Shown here: piece by piece, positions 27,447 to 38,605 of the stretch | How positions within the stretch are numbered: position 1 is the first letter of the stretch | Layout: every line of letters begins with the position of its first letter | NCBI RefSeq assembly: GCF_002811875.1 | Contig: NZ_NPDZ01000006.1 | Coordinates: 62,001-126,000 of the forward strand | Origin: Leptospira perolatii | GTDB taxonomy: Bacteria; Spirochaetota; Leptospiria; Leptospirales; Leptospiraceae | Direction of reading: 5' to 3' | Length of the DNA: 64,000 nucleotides | Program-made: the position numbers and the translations under genes | Notes under the pieces: generated by a model | The model's input: only the letters and a program-made list of their open reading frames with translations | Databases searched by the model: none | Told to the model about the DNA's origin: nothing

Positions 27447-28303
27447 TACTTAACGAATTTTAAAAAGCGATCCTTGCCGGAAAGGTCTTGGCGAACAATC
27501 ACTTTGGAATAGCCGATTTGAATGCCGCGATCCCTGAGCCATGCGCTCCAATTTGGATGAGTCTCTAAATAGAGTGTCCCGCCTTCGTTTAAATGAGAGC
27601 GTGCTTCGGTAAGGAGCCTGTTATGAAACGATTCAAAATTACTTAGAAAAAGTGCGAGATGAGGTTCGTATAATCTTACATCGTCCATAACTTCCGGTTT
27701 TTCCTTATCCGGTATGTAAGGTGGATTACTGACAATCCTATCAAAACTGATTGGAATGCTTTCGAATAAATCGCTCAGATAGGTTTGGATTTTTCTTTCG
27801 TCACCTAATATCTGTTTGGCGTTTCTGTTCGTGATCGCTATCGCCGATTCCGCTAGATCGGAAAAAGAAACCTCCCAGTTTTTTCTGGCTTTTGCCAGAC
27901 TGATTCCGATACAACCGCTACCCGAACATAGATCAAGTACTTGAATGGAATCTTCTTTGTTAGGATGTTCCTCTAATACCCAAGCGACTAGTTCTTCGGT
28001 TTCTGGTCTCGGGATCAAAACGTTTTCATCTACGTAAAAGTCTGAGTCAAAAAAGGATTTTTTTCCAAGAATATAGGCTGTAGGTCTGAACTTGGATCTT
28101 TCTACGAGCTTTTCCCTGTACTGGTCCTTTTCCGGAGTCGAAAGTACTCTTTCGAAATCTACATAGAGCTTTACTCTCTGCACTTTGAGTACATCTGCGA
28201 GTAAAAGTTCCGCGTCCAATCTTGCACTCGGCACTTTCTTTTTTTTGAGGAAGTCCTCAGCTTTTTTTAATAAGGTTCGGACATTGTCCTGGTTGTCTGA
28301 CAT
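27446..28303 (-). CDS. prmC: Peptide chain release factor N5-glutamine methyltransferase
   Basis: 285 aa from the ATG at 28301-28303 ([12 protein letters not shown]). A longer in-frame start at 28348 would run through the tRNA-Arg gene and is rejected. The N-terminal helical domain precedes the class I methyltransferase with [16 protein letters not shown] (SAM loop) and the catalytic NPPY motif (VSNPPYIPD); [11 protein letters not shown] is also family-typical. It methylates the GGQ glutamine of release factors. It is close behind tRNA-Arg on the same strand (11 bp). Confidence 0.92.
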   Translation of the reverse strand: MSDNQDNVRTLLKKAEDFLKKKKVPSARLDAELLLADVLKVQRVKLYVDFERVLSTPEKDQYREKLVERSKFRPTAYILGKKSFFDSDFYVDENVLIPRPETEELVAWVLEEHPNKEDSIQVLDLCSGSGCIGISLAKARKNWEVSFSDLAESAIAITNRNAKQILGDERKIQTYLSDLFESIPISFDRIVSNPPYIPDKEKPEVMDDVRLYEPHLALFLSNFESFHNRLLTEARSHLNEGGTLYLETHPNWSAWLRDRGIQIGYSKVIVRQDLSGKDRFLKFVK

Positions 28304-28314
28304 TCGAATAAAAC

Positions 28315-28391
<77 letters not shown>

Positions 28392-28438
28392 ATTCTGCAG
28401 CGGACAAATTTAAGTTGAGTCGAACTTAATTTTTTGGA

Positions 28439-29080
28439 TTAAGACGGCTTCCGCTTCTGAGAGACTATTCTCTGGAAGTCGTTAATATTGTGAATTACGA
28501 TTTTGTCCGGATAAATCTCGATTTTCCCACTTTTTGCGAATTGATTGACCACTTTTTGTACTTCGCCGACCGGTTGTGCGCACCAATCCGCGACATCCTC
28601 GATACTTATATTCAGGACCACTTCTTTGAATTCGGAATGCATATGCATCTTTTCATACAGCATTAGGAAAACATCTGCGACTTTTCCCTGCATATCATCG
28701 AGTAACAGGATCAAAAGTCTGCGCTTTGCGTCGTAAATCCGAACTGAAAAAATGGTAAGAATTTTGAGAGCTAGAGTAGGATTCTTGGTCAGCAAAAGCT
28801 CAAAGTTTGCCCGGTTAAAATTTAGGACCTTTACTTCAGAGATCGCGATAGCAGTAGCACTCCTGGGCTGTTCTTCCAGAATCGCCATCTCTCCAAAAAT
28901 ATCCCCTTGTTCCAAGATATCCAGTGTCTTGATCGAAGTTCCTACGGTTTTGGTAATCTTTACCTTGCCCGCCTGGATCAGATAGAAGTCATTTCCTGGC
29001 TCGTTTTCGCAGAATATGATTTGGTTCGGCTCGAAGGTCTTACCGAACTTCGAGAACATGGATTCAAGCATTAGGTCCAT
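28439..29080 (-). CDS. CRP/FNR-type cyclic nucleotide-binding protein
   Basis: 213 aa. The N-terminal beta-roll has a nearly canonical phosphate-binding cassette: [21 protein letters not shown], with the Glu and Arg that contact cAMP. After the dimer helix (residues ~120-145) a winged-helix-like C-terminus is recognisable ([32 protein letters not shown]), resembling CRP helix-turn-helix but divergent. Likely a cAMP- or cGMP-responsive regulator. Its ATG overlaps the upstream gene's stop by 1 bp (TGATG), so the two CNB genes are translated together. Confidence 0.85.
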   Translation of the reverse strand: MDLMLESMFSKFGKTFEPNQIIFCENEPGNDFYLIQAGKVKITKTVGTSIKTLDILEQGDIFGEMAILEEQPRSATAIAISEVKVLNFNRANFELLLTKNPTLALKILTIFSVRIYDAKRRLLILLLDDMQGKVADVFLMLYEKMHMHSEFKEVVLNISIEDVADWCAQPVGEVQKVVNQFAKSGKIEIYPDKIVIHNINDFQRIVSQKRKPS

Positions 29081-30132
29081 CAGGAACTCAACTCCTTGGC
29101 CTTCTGCCTTGATTTTTGGGAAAGACTATCTCTCTCGGGAGGAAGTAGAGCCACCTTACCAAATAGCATTCCTGCTCTTTGCCTATCCCCTTGTTGTTCC
29201 GCTATTTCAGCCAAATGGAATAAGGACTCTTTTACTGACTCGCCTGACGGGTGTTTTTTGATGTACGTGGAGAAGGTAGAACTTGCCGTTTCAAGGTTGT
29301 TCAATTTAAGAAAACAAACTCCCATTTGGAACAAAGCGTTATCCACTAATTTTTTCTCGCTGTCGTATTTGAAGTCGCTACGGACCATCAAGTCTTTAAA
29401 AATAGCCGCTGCCTCTTCAAATTTGCCTACATTCAAGAAAGTATGAGCACGGTTATAGAGAGAGGTAATCGTATTGTCCATCCCTGCAGCCAGGTTGCTC
29501 TTTTCAGCGGCAGGTTTCATAATCGTCTGCATGTCCGGTGTAGCCCTAGAAGATGCAGCATCGTATACTAATGGAGGCATATTGATCGGATACGGAGAAC
29601 CTTTTTTGGTCAAGTCGAGTAGCTCGGTTGCGCGTCCGGCATAGGGCCCGGTCGGATAATGATCCAAGTATTTCGTAAATGCGTAAGCCGCATGATCCAA
29701 GTTATTGTTTTTGTAAAATACCTCGCCTACGTTCATCAATTCAAAGGCGGGATTTCTTGCTTCGGATTGTCCCAAAATTTCTCCGAGTTTTTTGTGAACT
29801 TGCCGGAGTTGGCTTGAGAATACCTTCATCATCTTTAGAATCAAATGGGTTTTCTCTGCGACAAACTCTTCGAATTCGTGAAGCTTGAAAACAAGCACGG
29901 TCGCGCCGCCGATTACCTGGGCCGTTTCTTCCCTAGGATATTTTCCTAAAGCGGATTTTACTCCGAAGAATTCTCCGAGTCTTACATCTTCCTTTACTTC
30001 GTACCCGGTATCGATTGCGGTATAGGTCAATACAACGCGACCGTTTCGAAGGACATAGATATCCTCTGAACGATCCTTTTCGAAGTATATGATGGAGCCG
30101 CCTTTGTAATTACGAATGATGGGCCCAGCCAA
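29080..30132 (-). CDS. Cyclic nucleotide-binding-fold protein with TPR-like repeats
   Basis: 350 aa. Residues ~1-115 are a CNB beta-roll ([33 protein letters not shown]), but the cassette reads [21 protein letters not shown], retaining GE yet deviating elsewhere, so nucleotide binding is uncertain. The C-terminal ~220 residues hold TPR/tetratricopeptide-like repeats ([59 protein letters not shown]). Inferred as a scaffold partner of the adjacent CRP-like protein. Confidence 0.8.
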   Translation of the reverse strand: MAGPIIRNYKGGSIIYFEKDRSEDIYVLRNGRVVLTYTAIDTGYEVKEDVRLGEFFGVKSALGKYPREETAQVIGGATVLVFKLHEFEEFVAEKTHLILKMMKVFSSQLRQVHKKLGEILGQSEARNPAFELMNVGEVFYKNNNLDHAAYAFTKYLDHYPTGPYAGRATELLDLTKKGSPYPINMPPLVYDAASSRATPDMQTIMKPAAEKSNLAAGMDNTITSLYNRAHTFLNVGKFEEAAAIFKDLMVRSDFKYDSEKKLVDNALFQMGVCFLKLNNLETASSTFSTYIKKHPSGESVKESLFHLAEIAEQQGDRQRAGMLFGKVALLPPERDSLSQKSRQKAKELSS

Positions 30133-30156
30133 GACCGTTACCTACTATTCTAAATC

Positions 30157-31386
30157 TCACCCGATGGGAAAAAATGCCAAATCCTTTTTGTAACCCAGGG
30201 CACGGGTGACCGATTCTATCAACCCTAGGGGATCTCCTGCAAGGTATTTATCGATTCCCGATATTCTTATTTCTTGCCCTGAGACTCCGGTTTCGTCGAA
30301 AAATTCTTTCAACGAAGCGTCACCATATACAGGTTTGCCATCGCGGACCACTAATCGGATGGAATCAAGGTCCGCAGAAAGTAAAGCTTCATAAGGGTCC
30401 TCTTTTGCAGAGGATAAAACCAACAAATCAGCAATTTTTTCTTCTTCGATACTGCCCAGATCTTTAGAAATCCGGAAAGCTTCCGCCGGATTTTTCGTAA
30501 CCATCCTGAAAATGGTTTCAGCGGAAAGATCTTCCTCGTACTGTTTTTGATAATATTTACGAGCGATTTTCATCTCTTCTAATAAATTATTCGAGCCAGA
30601 CAAGGGCGAATCCGTTCCCAGACTCACGTTTACGTTCGATTTTAGCAATCCCCGAATATCGGTCGTTTTTCCGAACGTATAGAGATTGGACTCCGGGCAC
30701 CAGATTACGTGGGCCTTTGCTTTTGCAATTTTTCGGATATCTTCCGAGTCAAAAGCGATCCCGTGAACCAGGACGGAGTGGTCTCCTAAACAACCGAGAG
30801 ATTCCAGTTTGTTGAGCGCATTTTCCGATTCTTCGTCGAATCCTTCGGATATATGCGTAATAAACGGAATATTCCGTTTTATCGCATTCGCGTACTCGAT
30901 TTCGGTTCCTTCTCCCCAACCCAGAGAATAGGAGCAGATACTGTGAGACAATGTGAATCGGTTCAATATCCGCACAGGCACAGAGGAGACGAATGGATCC
31001 TGCACAAAATGCGGTGCGTGGTCTTGGACGGAGGTTACTCCGCTAATCACATTTTTATAAGATCCTAAATAGTAGAGCTGTTCCGGTTCTAACTGTTGCC
31101 TTTCTGCAAATACAACGGAAGACTTTAAATCGTTATCCCAAGGCAGCCAATTTAGATAGGGCCTGTTCATTCCGACTCTTGGAAGGTAAGACGCGAGTAG
31201 ATGATCGTGGGCGTTTATCAACCCTGGATAAACGAACATTCCTTCCAACTTGATAGTGATTGGTGCAGGGCCGCCGCTATTATTCTTACGTACAGAAACG
31301 ATTCGATCTTTCTGAACACGAATCGATGCATTTTCGACCAACCCTTTCGGAGTCACTGCTCTTGCATTTGAGATTTCCCATTCCAT
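30157..31386 (-). CDS. Metal-dependent amidohydrolase (ATZ/TRZ-like)
   Basis: 409 aa. The composite beta-sandwich start ([28 protein letters not shown]) leads to [17 protein letters not shown] with the HxH metal pair, [18 protein letters not shown] with the third His, and [16 protein letters not shown] with the catalytic Asp. It resembles the chlorohydrolase/guanine or SAH deaminase group; the substrate cannot be assigned. It starts 24 bp from the LysM gene on the same strand and is followed by the CNB pair. Confidence 0.8.
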   Translation of the reverse strand: MEWEISNARAVTPKGLVENASIRVQKDRIVSVRKNNSGGPAPITIKLEGMFVYPGLINAHDHLLASYLPRVGMNRPYLNWLPWDNDLKSSVVFAERQQLEPEQLYYLGSYKNVISGVTSVQDHAPHFVQDPFVSSVPVRILNRFTLSHSICSYSLGWGEGTEIEYANAIKRNIPFITHISEGFDEESENALNKLESLGCLGDHSVLVHGIAFDSEDIRKIAKAKAHVIWCPESNLYTFGKTTDIRGLLKSNVNVSLGTDSPLSGSNNLLEEMKIARKYYQKQYEEDLSAETIFRMVTKNPAEAFRISKDLGSIEEEKIADLLVLSSAKEDPYEALLSADLDSIRLVVRDGKPVYGDASLKEFFDETGVSGQEIRISGIDKYLAGDPLGLIESVTRALGYKKDLAFFPIG

Positions 31387-31410
31387 GCGATCGATCGTAC
31401 CTTTCTTGTA

Positions 31411-32124
31411 CTAGTATTGATGGTTTCCGATAAATTGAAAAGGATCCAGGGCTTTGCCTCCCCGGTTTAGCTGGAAGTAGAGTCCTTTTCCTTCTTCTAG
31501 CTCGCCTACAGATTCTTTTGACGAAACGATCTGTCCCTCTTTGACTGAAATCTTCTTCAAGTTTGCGTAAACCGTAGAGAATCCGTTTTTATGTTCCACA
31601 ATAATAAATTTCCTGTAACCATCCATTTGATCGATCACGGCGACCTTTCCATCGGAAATGGACCTAACTTTTCGGGATCTCCCAGCCTTGAAGAGTACTC
31701 CCTTATTCGGATAGTGCGATAGGTTAGAAAAAGGCAAAGCAACTGCGGGCAAAGATACCAAGGGTGCCGAAAATCTCGGCTTTGTCTGAAAATCCATCGC
31801 CCCTTCCGAATGATTGGAGAGTTCTAAAATTTTATTCCGGGATTTGCCGGAACTCTTAGTTTGCTCTTCTTGGGTTAGATCTCCTCTCGGGATTTTCAAA
31901 ATCTCTCCCGCCTTTAATCCTTCGGACTCCTTTTTGCCGTTCCAGTCTAAAAGGATTTTCCAATGAACCCCGTATTTTCTAGAAACCGAGAATGCGGTTT
32001 CTCCCGATCTGACTTTGTGGATTATAGGAGCAGTTTTTTTTGAGATTGGGTGCAATAGGCTAGGGATGAGGAGGGCAAACAGCACAAGTTGAGTTGGGAC
32101 AGAAATCGCTGCTCCTAGCTGCAT
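31411..32124 (-). CDS. LysM plus degenerate LytM/M23 domain envelope protein
   Basis: 237 aa. Hydrophobic N-terminus (TQLVLFALLIPSLLHP), LysM at about 36-80 (HKVRSGETAFSVSRKYGVHW), a linker, and an M23 fold at about 140-235 (SISDGKVAVIDQMDGYRKFIIVEHKNGFSTVYANLKKISVKEGQIV). Zinc ligands of active LytM enzymes are missing: there is no HxxxD after YPNKGVLF, the usual HL reads ANL, and the usual LHFE reads LYFQ. This pattern is that of EnvC/NlpD-type activators, which bind and switch on amidases. Confidence 0.85.
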   Translation of the reverse strand: MQLGAAISVPTQLVLFALLIPSLLHPISKKTAPIIHKVRSGETAFSVSRKYGVHWKILLDWNGKKESEGLKAGEILKIPRGDLTQEEQTKSSGKSRNKILELSNHSEGAMDFQTKPRFSAPLVSLPAVALPFSNLSHYPNKGVLFKAGRSRKVRSISDGKVAVIDQMDGYRKFIIVEHKNGFSTVYANLKKISVKEGQIVSSKESVGELEEGKGLYFQLNRGGKALDPFQFIGNHQY

Positions 32125-32164
32125 GATTTAGATATCGGCAGAACTCAGGTTAAAGAAAAAAGAA

Positions 32165-32190
32165 AAGGGAGCCAAGGGCTCCCTTTTTCT
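32165..32190. terminator. Terminator between fusA and the LysM gene
   Basis: Stem GGGAGCC (32167-32173) with GGCTCCC (32177-32183). On the minus strand, it is followed by TTTTCTTTTTTCTTT after fusA; on the plus strand a T5 run also follows. Ends fusA transcription. Confidence 0.85.
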
Positions 32191-32213
32191 ACAAAAGAAG
32201 ACTTTCCGAAGGA

Positions 32214-34337
32214 TCAATCTTCTTCTTTTGAGTGTGGTTTGTACTTTTTCATCAATTCTTCTGCAACGTTTCTCGGAACAGGAGCATATCTGGAGAATTC
32301 CATCGTAAACTCCGCTTTTCCTTGGGTAGAAGAACGAATCACAGTAGAATAACCGAACATGTCAGCCAGAGGAACTTCTGCTTCCACTTTGCAATAACCG
32401 TCTTGCTCAGTAGTGTTCAGAATCATCCCGCGTCTTTGGTTCAAAGAAGCCAGAATCGCTCCTTGGAATTCTGCAGGTCCATCGACTTCGACCTTCATGA
32501 TCGGTTCCAAGATCTGAGGACTTGCTTTAGAGAATCCTTGGCGGAACGCATAGCGACCAGTGATCTGGAAAGCCATATCGGAAGAGTCCACATCGTGGTA
32601 AGATCCGTCATTGATCACGCAACGTACTCCGATGATCGGGAACCCGATCAAGCTACCGCGCTCTAAACAACTACGGAAACCTTTATCGACCGAAGAGATA
32701 TATTCTCTTGGAATCGCTCCTCCGACTACTTGGTTCACGAATTCATAATCTTTGGTTTCTTCCAAAGGAATCGGTTCCATAAAGCCTGCAACGCGACCGA
32801 ACTGACCTTGACCACCCGTTTGCTTTTTGTGGGTATAATCAAATTCCGCGCGAGAAGTGATCGTTTCGCGATACGCAACCTGAGGAGCTCCTGTAATCAG
32901 TTCCACACCGTACTCGCGTTTCATACGCTCGATGTAAACTTCCAGGTGGAGCTCCCCCATTCCTTTGATGATCGTCTGGCCAGATTCTTGGTCTACGTGA
33001 GTTTGGAATGTAGGATCTTCCTTGGTAAAGCGGTTGAGAGCCTTAGCAAGGTTATTCAAGTGCTTAGATTCTTTTGCCTCAATCGTGAGAGAGATCACTG
33101 GAGCAGGCACGAACATGGACTCCATGGAGACCTTGATCTTTCCGTCAGTGAAAGTATCCCCGGAAGCGCAATCGATTCCGAAGAGCGCGATAATATCTCC
33201 CGCTTCTGCGTATTCGATATCTTCCATTTCATTGGAGTGCATACGTACCAAACGCCCAACATTGTGCTTTTTGTTGTTGGACATATTGTAAATGGTCATC
33301 CCTTTCTGCAGCTTGCCTTGGTATACACGAACATAGGTGAGCTGACCGTAACGTCCGTCTTCCAATTTGAACGCCAAGCATACGAGTGGCTTTTCCTTAT
33401 CAGAAGGTAGAATGACTTGGTCTTCGTTATTGTTAATATCCAGCGCGCGGTTAGTCACATCGACTGGAGAAGCAAGGTAATCCAAAACTCCGTCTAGAAG
33501 TTTTTGCACCCCTTTGTTCTTGAATGCTGAGCCCATAAATACAGGAGTAAGCTTGAGTTGGATCGTACCGTTTCGAATTGCGGTTTTGATCTGCTCAACC
33601 GTAGGTTCTCCTTCGAGCATTGCTTCGGTGAGTTCGTCACTGAACATAGAAGCAGCATCCAGTAGTTCTTCACGTTTTTTCTGAGCTTGGTCCAGAAGTT
33701 CGGCTGGAATTTCTTTTTCCGTGACCTGCATTCCGTCTTTGCCTTCGAAATAGTATGCCTTCATCGTTACTAGGTCAACAATACCTAGTAAGTCGTTTTC
33801 GAGTCCGATTGGAATCTGGACTGCAACTGCGTTGTGTTTCAGTTTTTCACGGAGCTGGTCAATGACTCGGAATGGATTCGCTCCGGTTCTGTCCAACTTG
33901 TTGATAAAAGCAACGCGAGGTACGTGGTAACGACGCATCTGGCGATCCACAGTGATAGACTGGGATTGCACTCCCGCGACTCCGCAAAGGACTAAGATAG
34001 CAGAATCTAATACTCTTAAAGAGCGTTCCACTTCAACGGTAAAGTCGACGTGGCCCGGAGTATCAATAATATTGATCGTATGGTCCTTCCACTGGCAGTA
34101 AGTAGCTGCGGATTGGATCGTAATTCCGCGTTCCCTTTCCAGCTCCATACTGTCCATTTTGGCGCCGACACCGTCTTTACCTCTCACTTCGTGAATGGCG
34201 TGGATACGGTTTGTATAGAACAGAATCCTTTCTGTTAAAGTGGTTTTTCCGGAATCGATATGGGCAGAAATCCCTATATTCCTAGTTTTAAGGAGTTTCT
34301 CGCTGGCTTTGAAATCCAGAACTGCTGCAGTGCTCAT
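32214..34337 (-). CDS. fusA: Elongation factor G
   Basis: 707 aa. GTPase motifs: [10 protein letters not shown] (P-loop), [11 protein letters not shown] (switch I), [27 protein letters not shown]. Domain IV/V blocks include [13 protein letters not shown] and [13 protein letters not shown], plus [14 protein letters not shown] second EF-G (EF-G2) cannot be excluded elsewhere in the genome. It drives ribosome translocation. It is monocistronic, between a divergent K+ transporter and a terminator. Confidence 0.95.
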   Translation of the reverse strand: MSTAAVLDFKASEKLLKTRNIGISAHIDSGKTTLTERILFYTNRIHAIHEVRGKDGVGAKMDSMELERERGITIQSAATYCQWKDHTINIIDTPGHVDFTVEVERSLRVLDSAILVLCGVAGVQSQSITVDRQMRRYHVPRVAFINKLDRTGANPFRVIDQLREKLKHNAVAVQIPIGLENDLLGIVDLVTMKAYYFEGKDGMQVTEKEIPAELLDQAQKKREELLDAASMFSDELTEAMLEGEPTVEQIKTAIRNGTIQLKLTPVFMGSAFKNKGVQKLLDGVLDYLASPVDVTNRALDINNNEDQVILPSDKEKPLVCLAFKLEDGRYGQLTYVRVYQGKLQKGMTIYNMSNNKKHNVGRLVRMHSNEMEDIEYAEAGDIIALFGIDCASGDTFTDGKIKVSMESMFVPAPVISLTIEAKESKHLNNLAKALNRFTKEDPTFQTHVDQESGQTIIKGMGELHLEVYIERMKREYGVELITGAPQVAYRETITSRAEFDYTHKKQTGGQGQFGRVAGFMEPIPLEETKDYEFVNQVVGGAIPREYISSVDKGFRSCLERGSLIGFPIIGVRCVINDGSYHDVDSSDMAFQITGRYAFRQGFSKASPQILEPIMKVEVDGPAEFQGAILASLNQRRGMILNTTEQDGYCKVEAEVPLADMFGYSTVIRSSTQGKAEFTMEFSRYAPVPRNVAEELMKKYKPHSKEED

Positions 34338-34548
34338 GGGGTTCCTCTTAAAAAGAATGCGCCTAAAAAATATTAGCCCTAGGATCCCTTTTCAGGGTCC
34401 TAATTTCTACCAGATTTCGATTTGGGCCTCGTTTGTAAACATCTTCTTCTCATAGATTTAGATCCAATAAACCGTAATCCGGTTTTTCATTTGCAGTCGG
34501 CAAGCTTCAAAAAAATAGTTCCTTTCGGCGGGATTTCCTCCCTTCCCC

Positions 34549-36123
34549 ATGCATCCGATTAAACTAATCAAACGAAATGTAAATCGCATTGCACGAGCCT
34601 TTTTGCTGCTCTCTGTGGCAAGGATTCTCTGCTTATCGTTTGCGGGCGCAATTGCCTTAGGATCCTTCGCAATCTATGCCTCGGAGCTCGGTAGACTGAG
34701 CTATGCTGACTCGCTTTTTCTTGCCGCCTCTGCGATTTGCGTAACTGGGCTATCTACGGTGCCGATCAGCGAAATGATGTTTTCGAGTCAGATTATCATG
34801 ATGTTTCTGATCCAAATTGGTGGACTCGGAATCATCACATTCACAGTGCTCGTAGGAATTTTGGTGGTCAAGGGCCTTTCTAGAAGCGCGAAAATTGCTT
34901 CCTTTGTGTTTGAAGCGATCGATTCGCATGAAACGGACGAGGGAGGAGAAAAGGGCAAAAAAGGACATTATGTTCGCCGAATCCTGATCTCTATCGTGAA
35001 CATTTCCATTTCTCTCGAATTGCTCGGGGCCGTTCTTCTGTATTTCTATATGCCCGATGATTTGAGAGGTTTACCCGGAAATCCAAATCGTCTTTTTCTT
35101 AGTCTCTTCACTTCCGTCTCTGCGTTTAACAATGCTGGATTTTCCATTGTGGATGATCTGGTCTTTCTGTCTAGAGAGAGAACCTGCCTAGTGATTGTGG
35201 AAGGCCTAATCGTTATGGGTGGCATTGGCTTTCCAGTGATTATATTTATCGAGAAAACCTTGCTCGAAGCATTTCGCAATGTAATGAACCGAGTCGAAGT
35301 CGCGATGGAAACGTATTTAATGGCCCGCGCTTTAGAGGAAGGAAAAGAACCGAATTGGCTCTATTTGGTTTTAATCCGACTTTCTTTCTGGGCCGAAGAT
35401 AGATTGGCGCTTTATCGACAGGCTTTGCACGGAGAAGCGAATCGTATCCAGATGAAAATCATTTTGTACGGTACGATCTTTTTGGTCCACGTAGGCGGTC
35501 TGGGTTTTTTATATGTAGAATGGGATAATCCGGATACGTTGGGTCAGTTCGGAATTATAGATAAGATTTTTAACTCTTTCTTTTTGTCGGTCTCTTCTAG
35601 AACTGCAGGCTTTAACACATTTGACCTTTCGGAAATTCGTAGTCCGACCTATGTGCTCTTGTGTGCGCTTATGTTTGTCGGAGGAGGTCCTCAAGGTGCG
35701 ACAGGAGGGATCAAGATTACTACATTCGTAGTGCTCGTAATGTATCTTAGAAACGTAATCAATCCTCAATCGAAAGTTTCTATCATGGGAGAAGAGATCT
35801 CTAAGAACTCGGTGGCAATTTCTACACGGATTTATTTTTTGGCGACCACCACAATCGTTTTCTTTATGTTAATCGCCACCTTGTTGAACGCACACAGACA
35901 CGGAATCGAAACGATATTCTTTGAAGTAATGTCCGCATTTGGTACGGTCGGGCTATCTTTAGGGCTAACTCCTTATCTGTCTGAACTGGAGAAATTCGCA
36001 TTTCCGATCATCATGTATGTGGGGAGAGTAGGAGTATTTACTCTTCTCATCGCAGCAACTGGTCATTCTGGTCTAGGATCTCTCGGAACTAAGGACGACG
36101 GAGTAAAAATCCAAGTCGGTTAA
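34549..36123 (+). CDS. ktrB: TrkH/KtrB-family potassium uptake protein
   Basis: 524 aa, about 10 membrane helices. The four pore loops with filter glycines are visible: [31 protein letters not shown] and [10 protein letters not shown] cytosolic insertion (~125-145, [15 protein letters not shown]) and another near 245-275 are charged. KtrB associates with a KtrA/TrkA nucleotide-binding ring; no such gene is adjacent. Divergent from fusA across a 211-bp gap. Confidence 0.87.
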   Translation: MHPIKLIKRNVNRIARAFLLLSVARILCLSFAGAIALGSFAIYASELGRLSYADSLFLAASAICVTGLSTVPISEMMFSSQIIMMFLIQIGGLGIITFTVLVGILVVKGLSRSAKIASFVFEAIDSHETDEGGEKGKKGHYVRRILISIVNISISLELLGAVLLYFYMPDDLRGLPGNPNRLFLSLFTSVSAFNNAGFSIVDDLVFLSRERTCLVIVEGLIVMGGIGFPVIIFIEKTLLEAFRNVMNRVEVAMETYLMARALEEGKEPNWLYLVLIRLSFWAEDRLALYRQALHGEANRIQMKIILYGTIFLVHVGGLGFLYVEWDNPDTLGQFGIIDKIFNSFFLSVSSRTAGFNTFDLSEIRSPTYVLLCALMFVGGGPQGATGGIKITTFVVLVMYLRNVINPQSKVSIMGEEISKNSVAISTRIYFLATTTIVFFMLIATLLNAHRHGIETIFFEVMSAFGTVGLSLGLTPYLSELEKFAFPIIMYVGRVGVFTLLIAATGHSGLGSLGTKDDGVKIQVG

Positions 36124-36227
36124 CTTTGCGATCGAACTTTCACGAAAACTCTCCAAAATTCGTTGAAACATAGGGATTTTATCGCAATCTGGCGATCTAG
36201 ATCAAAAATGAATTCCGGAAACAGAGA

Positions 36228-37127
36228 ATGCTAGTTCAGTTCATCATATTACTTCGACCCCACCAATGGATCAAAAACATCATTCTATTTGCTGGGATTA
36301 TTTTTGGAAAAAAACTGGGTGATCTTGAATCAGTAGAAAGAGCACTCGCAGCATTCTTTTTATTTTCTTTTACAGCTAGTTGCCAGTATGTAATCAACGA
36401 TTTCCTGGACCGAAAAGAGGATGCTCTTCATCCGGAAAAGAAGCATAGACCTCTTGCGAGCGGAGCGATTTCTCCGACTGTGGCATTGTTTCTCACTGCC
36501 ATCGTACTCAGTACCACTTTGATCCTTTCGTTTCGATTGCAGCCTGAGTTCTTTTACTTAGTCACTTTCTATCTGATCTTCAATGTCATCTACAGTCGCT
36601 TCTTAAAGCATATGGTGATTCTGGATGTAATGAGTATCAGTATCGGATTTGTGGTTCGTGCGATTGCCGGTTCAGTAGTAGTTGGTGTGAGCTTCTCTTC
36701 TTGGTTGCTTCTTTGCACTTTCATGCTGGCTCTGTATTGGGGATTCGGAAAAAGAAGAGGTGAACTAATTATTCTGGAAGATGGTGCGAAAGGTCACAGA
36801 AAAATTCTAGAAGAATACTCGGTCAACTTTTTGGATCTGATGATGGGGATTGTCGCAACGATGACTCTCGTGACTTACGTCATGTACGTAACCAGTCCCA
36901 CGACTTTGGAAAATCTTGGAACAGACAAAATGGTGTACACGATACCGATCGTAGTGTACGCAATATTCAGGTCTCTTTATATTATTTATATTAAAAATAT
37001 GGGTCACAATCCTACAAAAGCCATTCTGACAGATTGGGGAGTTTTGATCGCAGGATTCCTTTGGCTCTTGCTCGTAATTTGGATAATGTATTCTGGACCA
37101 GGACAAACTCTGCCTATACATCACTGA
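36228..37127 (+). CDS. UbiA-family prenyltransferase, decaprenyl-phosphate phosphoribosyltransferase-like
   Basis: 299 aa, about 8 membrane helices. Motif I NDFLDRKEDALHPEKKHRPLASG is nearly that of DPPR synthase (NDxxDxxxDxxHPxKxxRPLA), and motif II, LDVMSISIGFVVRAIAGSV, is present. DPPR synthase attaches phosphoribose to polyprenyl phosphate in arabinose glycan synthesis. The start could be earlier in the frame; the ATG at 36228 has no strong ribosome site. A thioredoxin-like gene follows 18 bp downstream. Confidence 0.85.
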   Translation: MLVQFIILLRPHQWIKNIILFAGIIFGKKLGDLESVERALAAFFLFSFTASCQYVINDFLDRKEDALHPEKKHRPLASGAISPTVALFLTAIVLSTTLILSFRLQPEFFYLVTFYLIFNVIYSRFLKHMVILDVMSISIGFVVRAIAGSVVVGVSFSSWLLLCTFMLALYWGFGKRRGELIILEDGAKGHRKILEEYSVNFLDLMMGIVATMTLVTYVMYVTSPTTLENLGTDKMVYTIPIVVYAIFRSLYIIYIKNMGHNPTKAILTDWGVLIAGFLWLLLVIWIMYSGPGQTLPIHH

Positions 37128-37145
37128 TTTTAGTCTAAGGAATAG

Positions 37146-37697
37146 ATGAAAAATTCTACTAAGACAGCTTTTAAATATGGCGGAGCAATCGCGTTACTTC
37201 TTTCGGCCACATTCTTTCTTGCTTGGTTTCGTGCTTTAGACACAAAGCCGGTCGTCGATTTGAACGGAATGGAATTTTCTTTTCCTTCAGGACAAAAAGC
37301 GAATTTGGAAGGAAAGACTACTGTCGTATATTTTTGGGCGACCTGGTGCGGAGTATGTTCCAACAGTTTACCGCTCGTAAAATGGTATGCTTCTCTACTC
37401 GAAGGTCGCGAATCTTTTGCATTTATTAGTGTGGAAGAAGGAGATAATCCTTCGCTCTTGAATCAATATCTTCAAAAAAAGGAGATACAATTTCCTGTAA
37501 TCCAAGGAAATCCGATTTTGCTGAGAGATTGGGGGATAGGAGGATATCCTACTTTCTATATTTTGGATTCCCATGGAAAAGTCCGCTTTGCAGAATCTGG
37601 GATTATGAGCCCTTTTGGCCTAGCGCTTCGCTTGTTTAGTGCACGTTTTTTTTGGAGTCATTCTCCGGGTTCTACTGAATCCGTTTCCCAACCCTGA
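37146..37697 (+). CDS. TlpA-like membrane-anchored thioredoxin-fold protein
   Basis: 183 aa. An N-terminal helix at about 13-28 (AIALLLSATFFLAWF) anchors or exports it; the thioredoxin fold shows TVVYFWATWCGVCSNSLPLV, with CGVC active site (about Cys74/Cys77), and GGYPTFYILD with the cis-Pro. Such proteins reduce or oxidise periplasmic disulfides, for example in cytochrome maturation. Two genes downstream another thioredoxin-fold oxidoreductase (FrnE-like) is encoded. Confidence 0.85.
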   Translation: MKNSTKTAFKYGGAIALLLSATFFLAWFRALDTKPVVDLNGMEFSFPSGQKANLEGKTTVVYFWATWCGVCSNSLPLVKWYASLLEGRESFAFISVEEGDNPSLLNQYLQKKEIQFPVIQGNPILLRDWGIGGYPTFYILDSHGKVRFAESGIMSPFGLALRLFSARFFWSHSPGSTESVSQP

Positions 37698-37729
37698 ATT
37701 AGGATCATCGCAAATCCGATGATATAAAG

Positions 37730-38503
37730 ATGGATAGCTACAAGCCCAAGCCGCTATTAAATAAGTCGCAACTCAAACAGATCAAAAGATCTAGGACGAG
37801 GGTAGAGGGCAAAAAGGTAATCACGGACGATGTGAAAAAGCTTAAGTCACTGAGTGTGACTTTGGACCTTCCTTCCAATGAATTAGAAAATTATTATAAA
37901 GAACCTATCTGGATCGAATACTATATCCCGAGAGAGTCCAGATTTGCTTACGAAATCAAATATCTTTTTATCCGCTTGATAGACGTAGAACCTCGCAAGG
38001 CTCCTTTAGATGAAATATTAAGGGAAGCACAAAGAAAAGATAGTCTGATCGATCTCTTAGAAGTGATCCGTACTCGACCTGAACTAGAAGCTCGTATCAG
38101 AAATTCCTATGTGAACACAATGCATTTCTTTGATTCGATTTCTGCCGGTTACAAACAGTTCCTGGAAACGAAAGACCCACATAATCTGAGGATTCCGCTG
38201 TATCATACGGAAACACTAATGAAACGGGAGCCGACTATCGCATCATTAGAGATTCTGGGATCATTTTGTTTGCATAACCTTAATTGGATGGTGCGTCGTT
38301 TAAACAGAGGACAAGCTGAATTTTCGTTAGAGGATGAAACGATCTCAATCTTGATCAAGAGAAGAAATGAATATTGGGAAAAGAACAATCTTCCTGTAGA
38401 CGAGGATTTTAATCTATTCGCAGCCTTGTTCTACGAACAGGCATTTCCAAATCGAGGTCTGGAAGAAATGGATTCCGATACAGACATTCGTCACGAATGG
38501 TAA
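37730..38503 (+). CDS. Unknown helical cytoplasmic protein
   Basis: 257 aa, rich in charged residues, no signal peptide. The N-terminal ~35 residues are basic ([18 protein letters not shown]) and could bind nucleic acid or membrane. No recognisable motif. It follows the thioredoxin gene by 32 bp and may be in the same transcript. Confidence 0.6.
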   Translation: MDSYKPKPLLNKSQLKQIKRSRTRVEGKKVITDDVKKLKSLSVTLDLPSNELENYYKEPIWIEYYIPRESRFAYEIKYLFIRLIDVEPRKAPLDEILREAQRKDSLIDLLEVIRTRPELEARIRNSYVNTMHFFDSISAGYKQFLETKDPHNLRIPLYHTETLMKREPTIASLEILGSFCLHNLNWMVRRLNRGQAEFSLEDETISILIKRRNEYWEKNNLPVDEDFNLFAALFYEQAFPNRGLEEMDSDTDIRHEW

Positions 38504-38605
38504 TGATCTGCATTTTGCATTTATGAATCAATTTATCCAACTGATTGAATCGGCTGTCTAAGAATAAACGAAATTTAGTTTATAAGAATACGGATTGTTA
38601 CTTAA

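Noticed and set aside
32730..33410. 226-aa frame opposite fusA
   Set aside because: Antisense shadow of EF-G, whose motifs are intact on the other strand.
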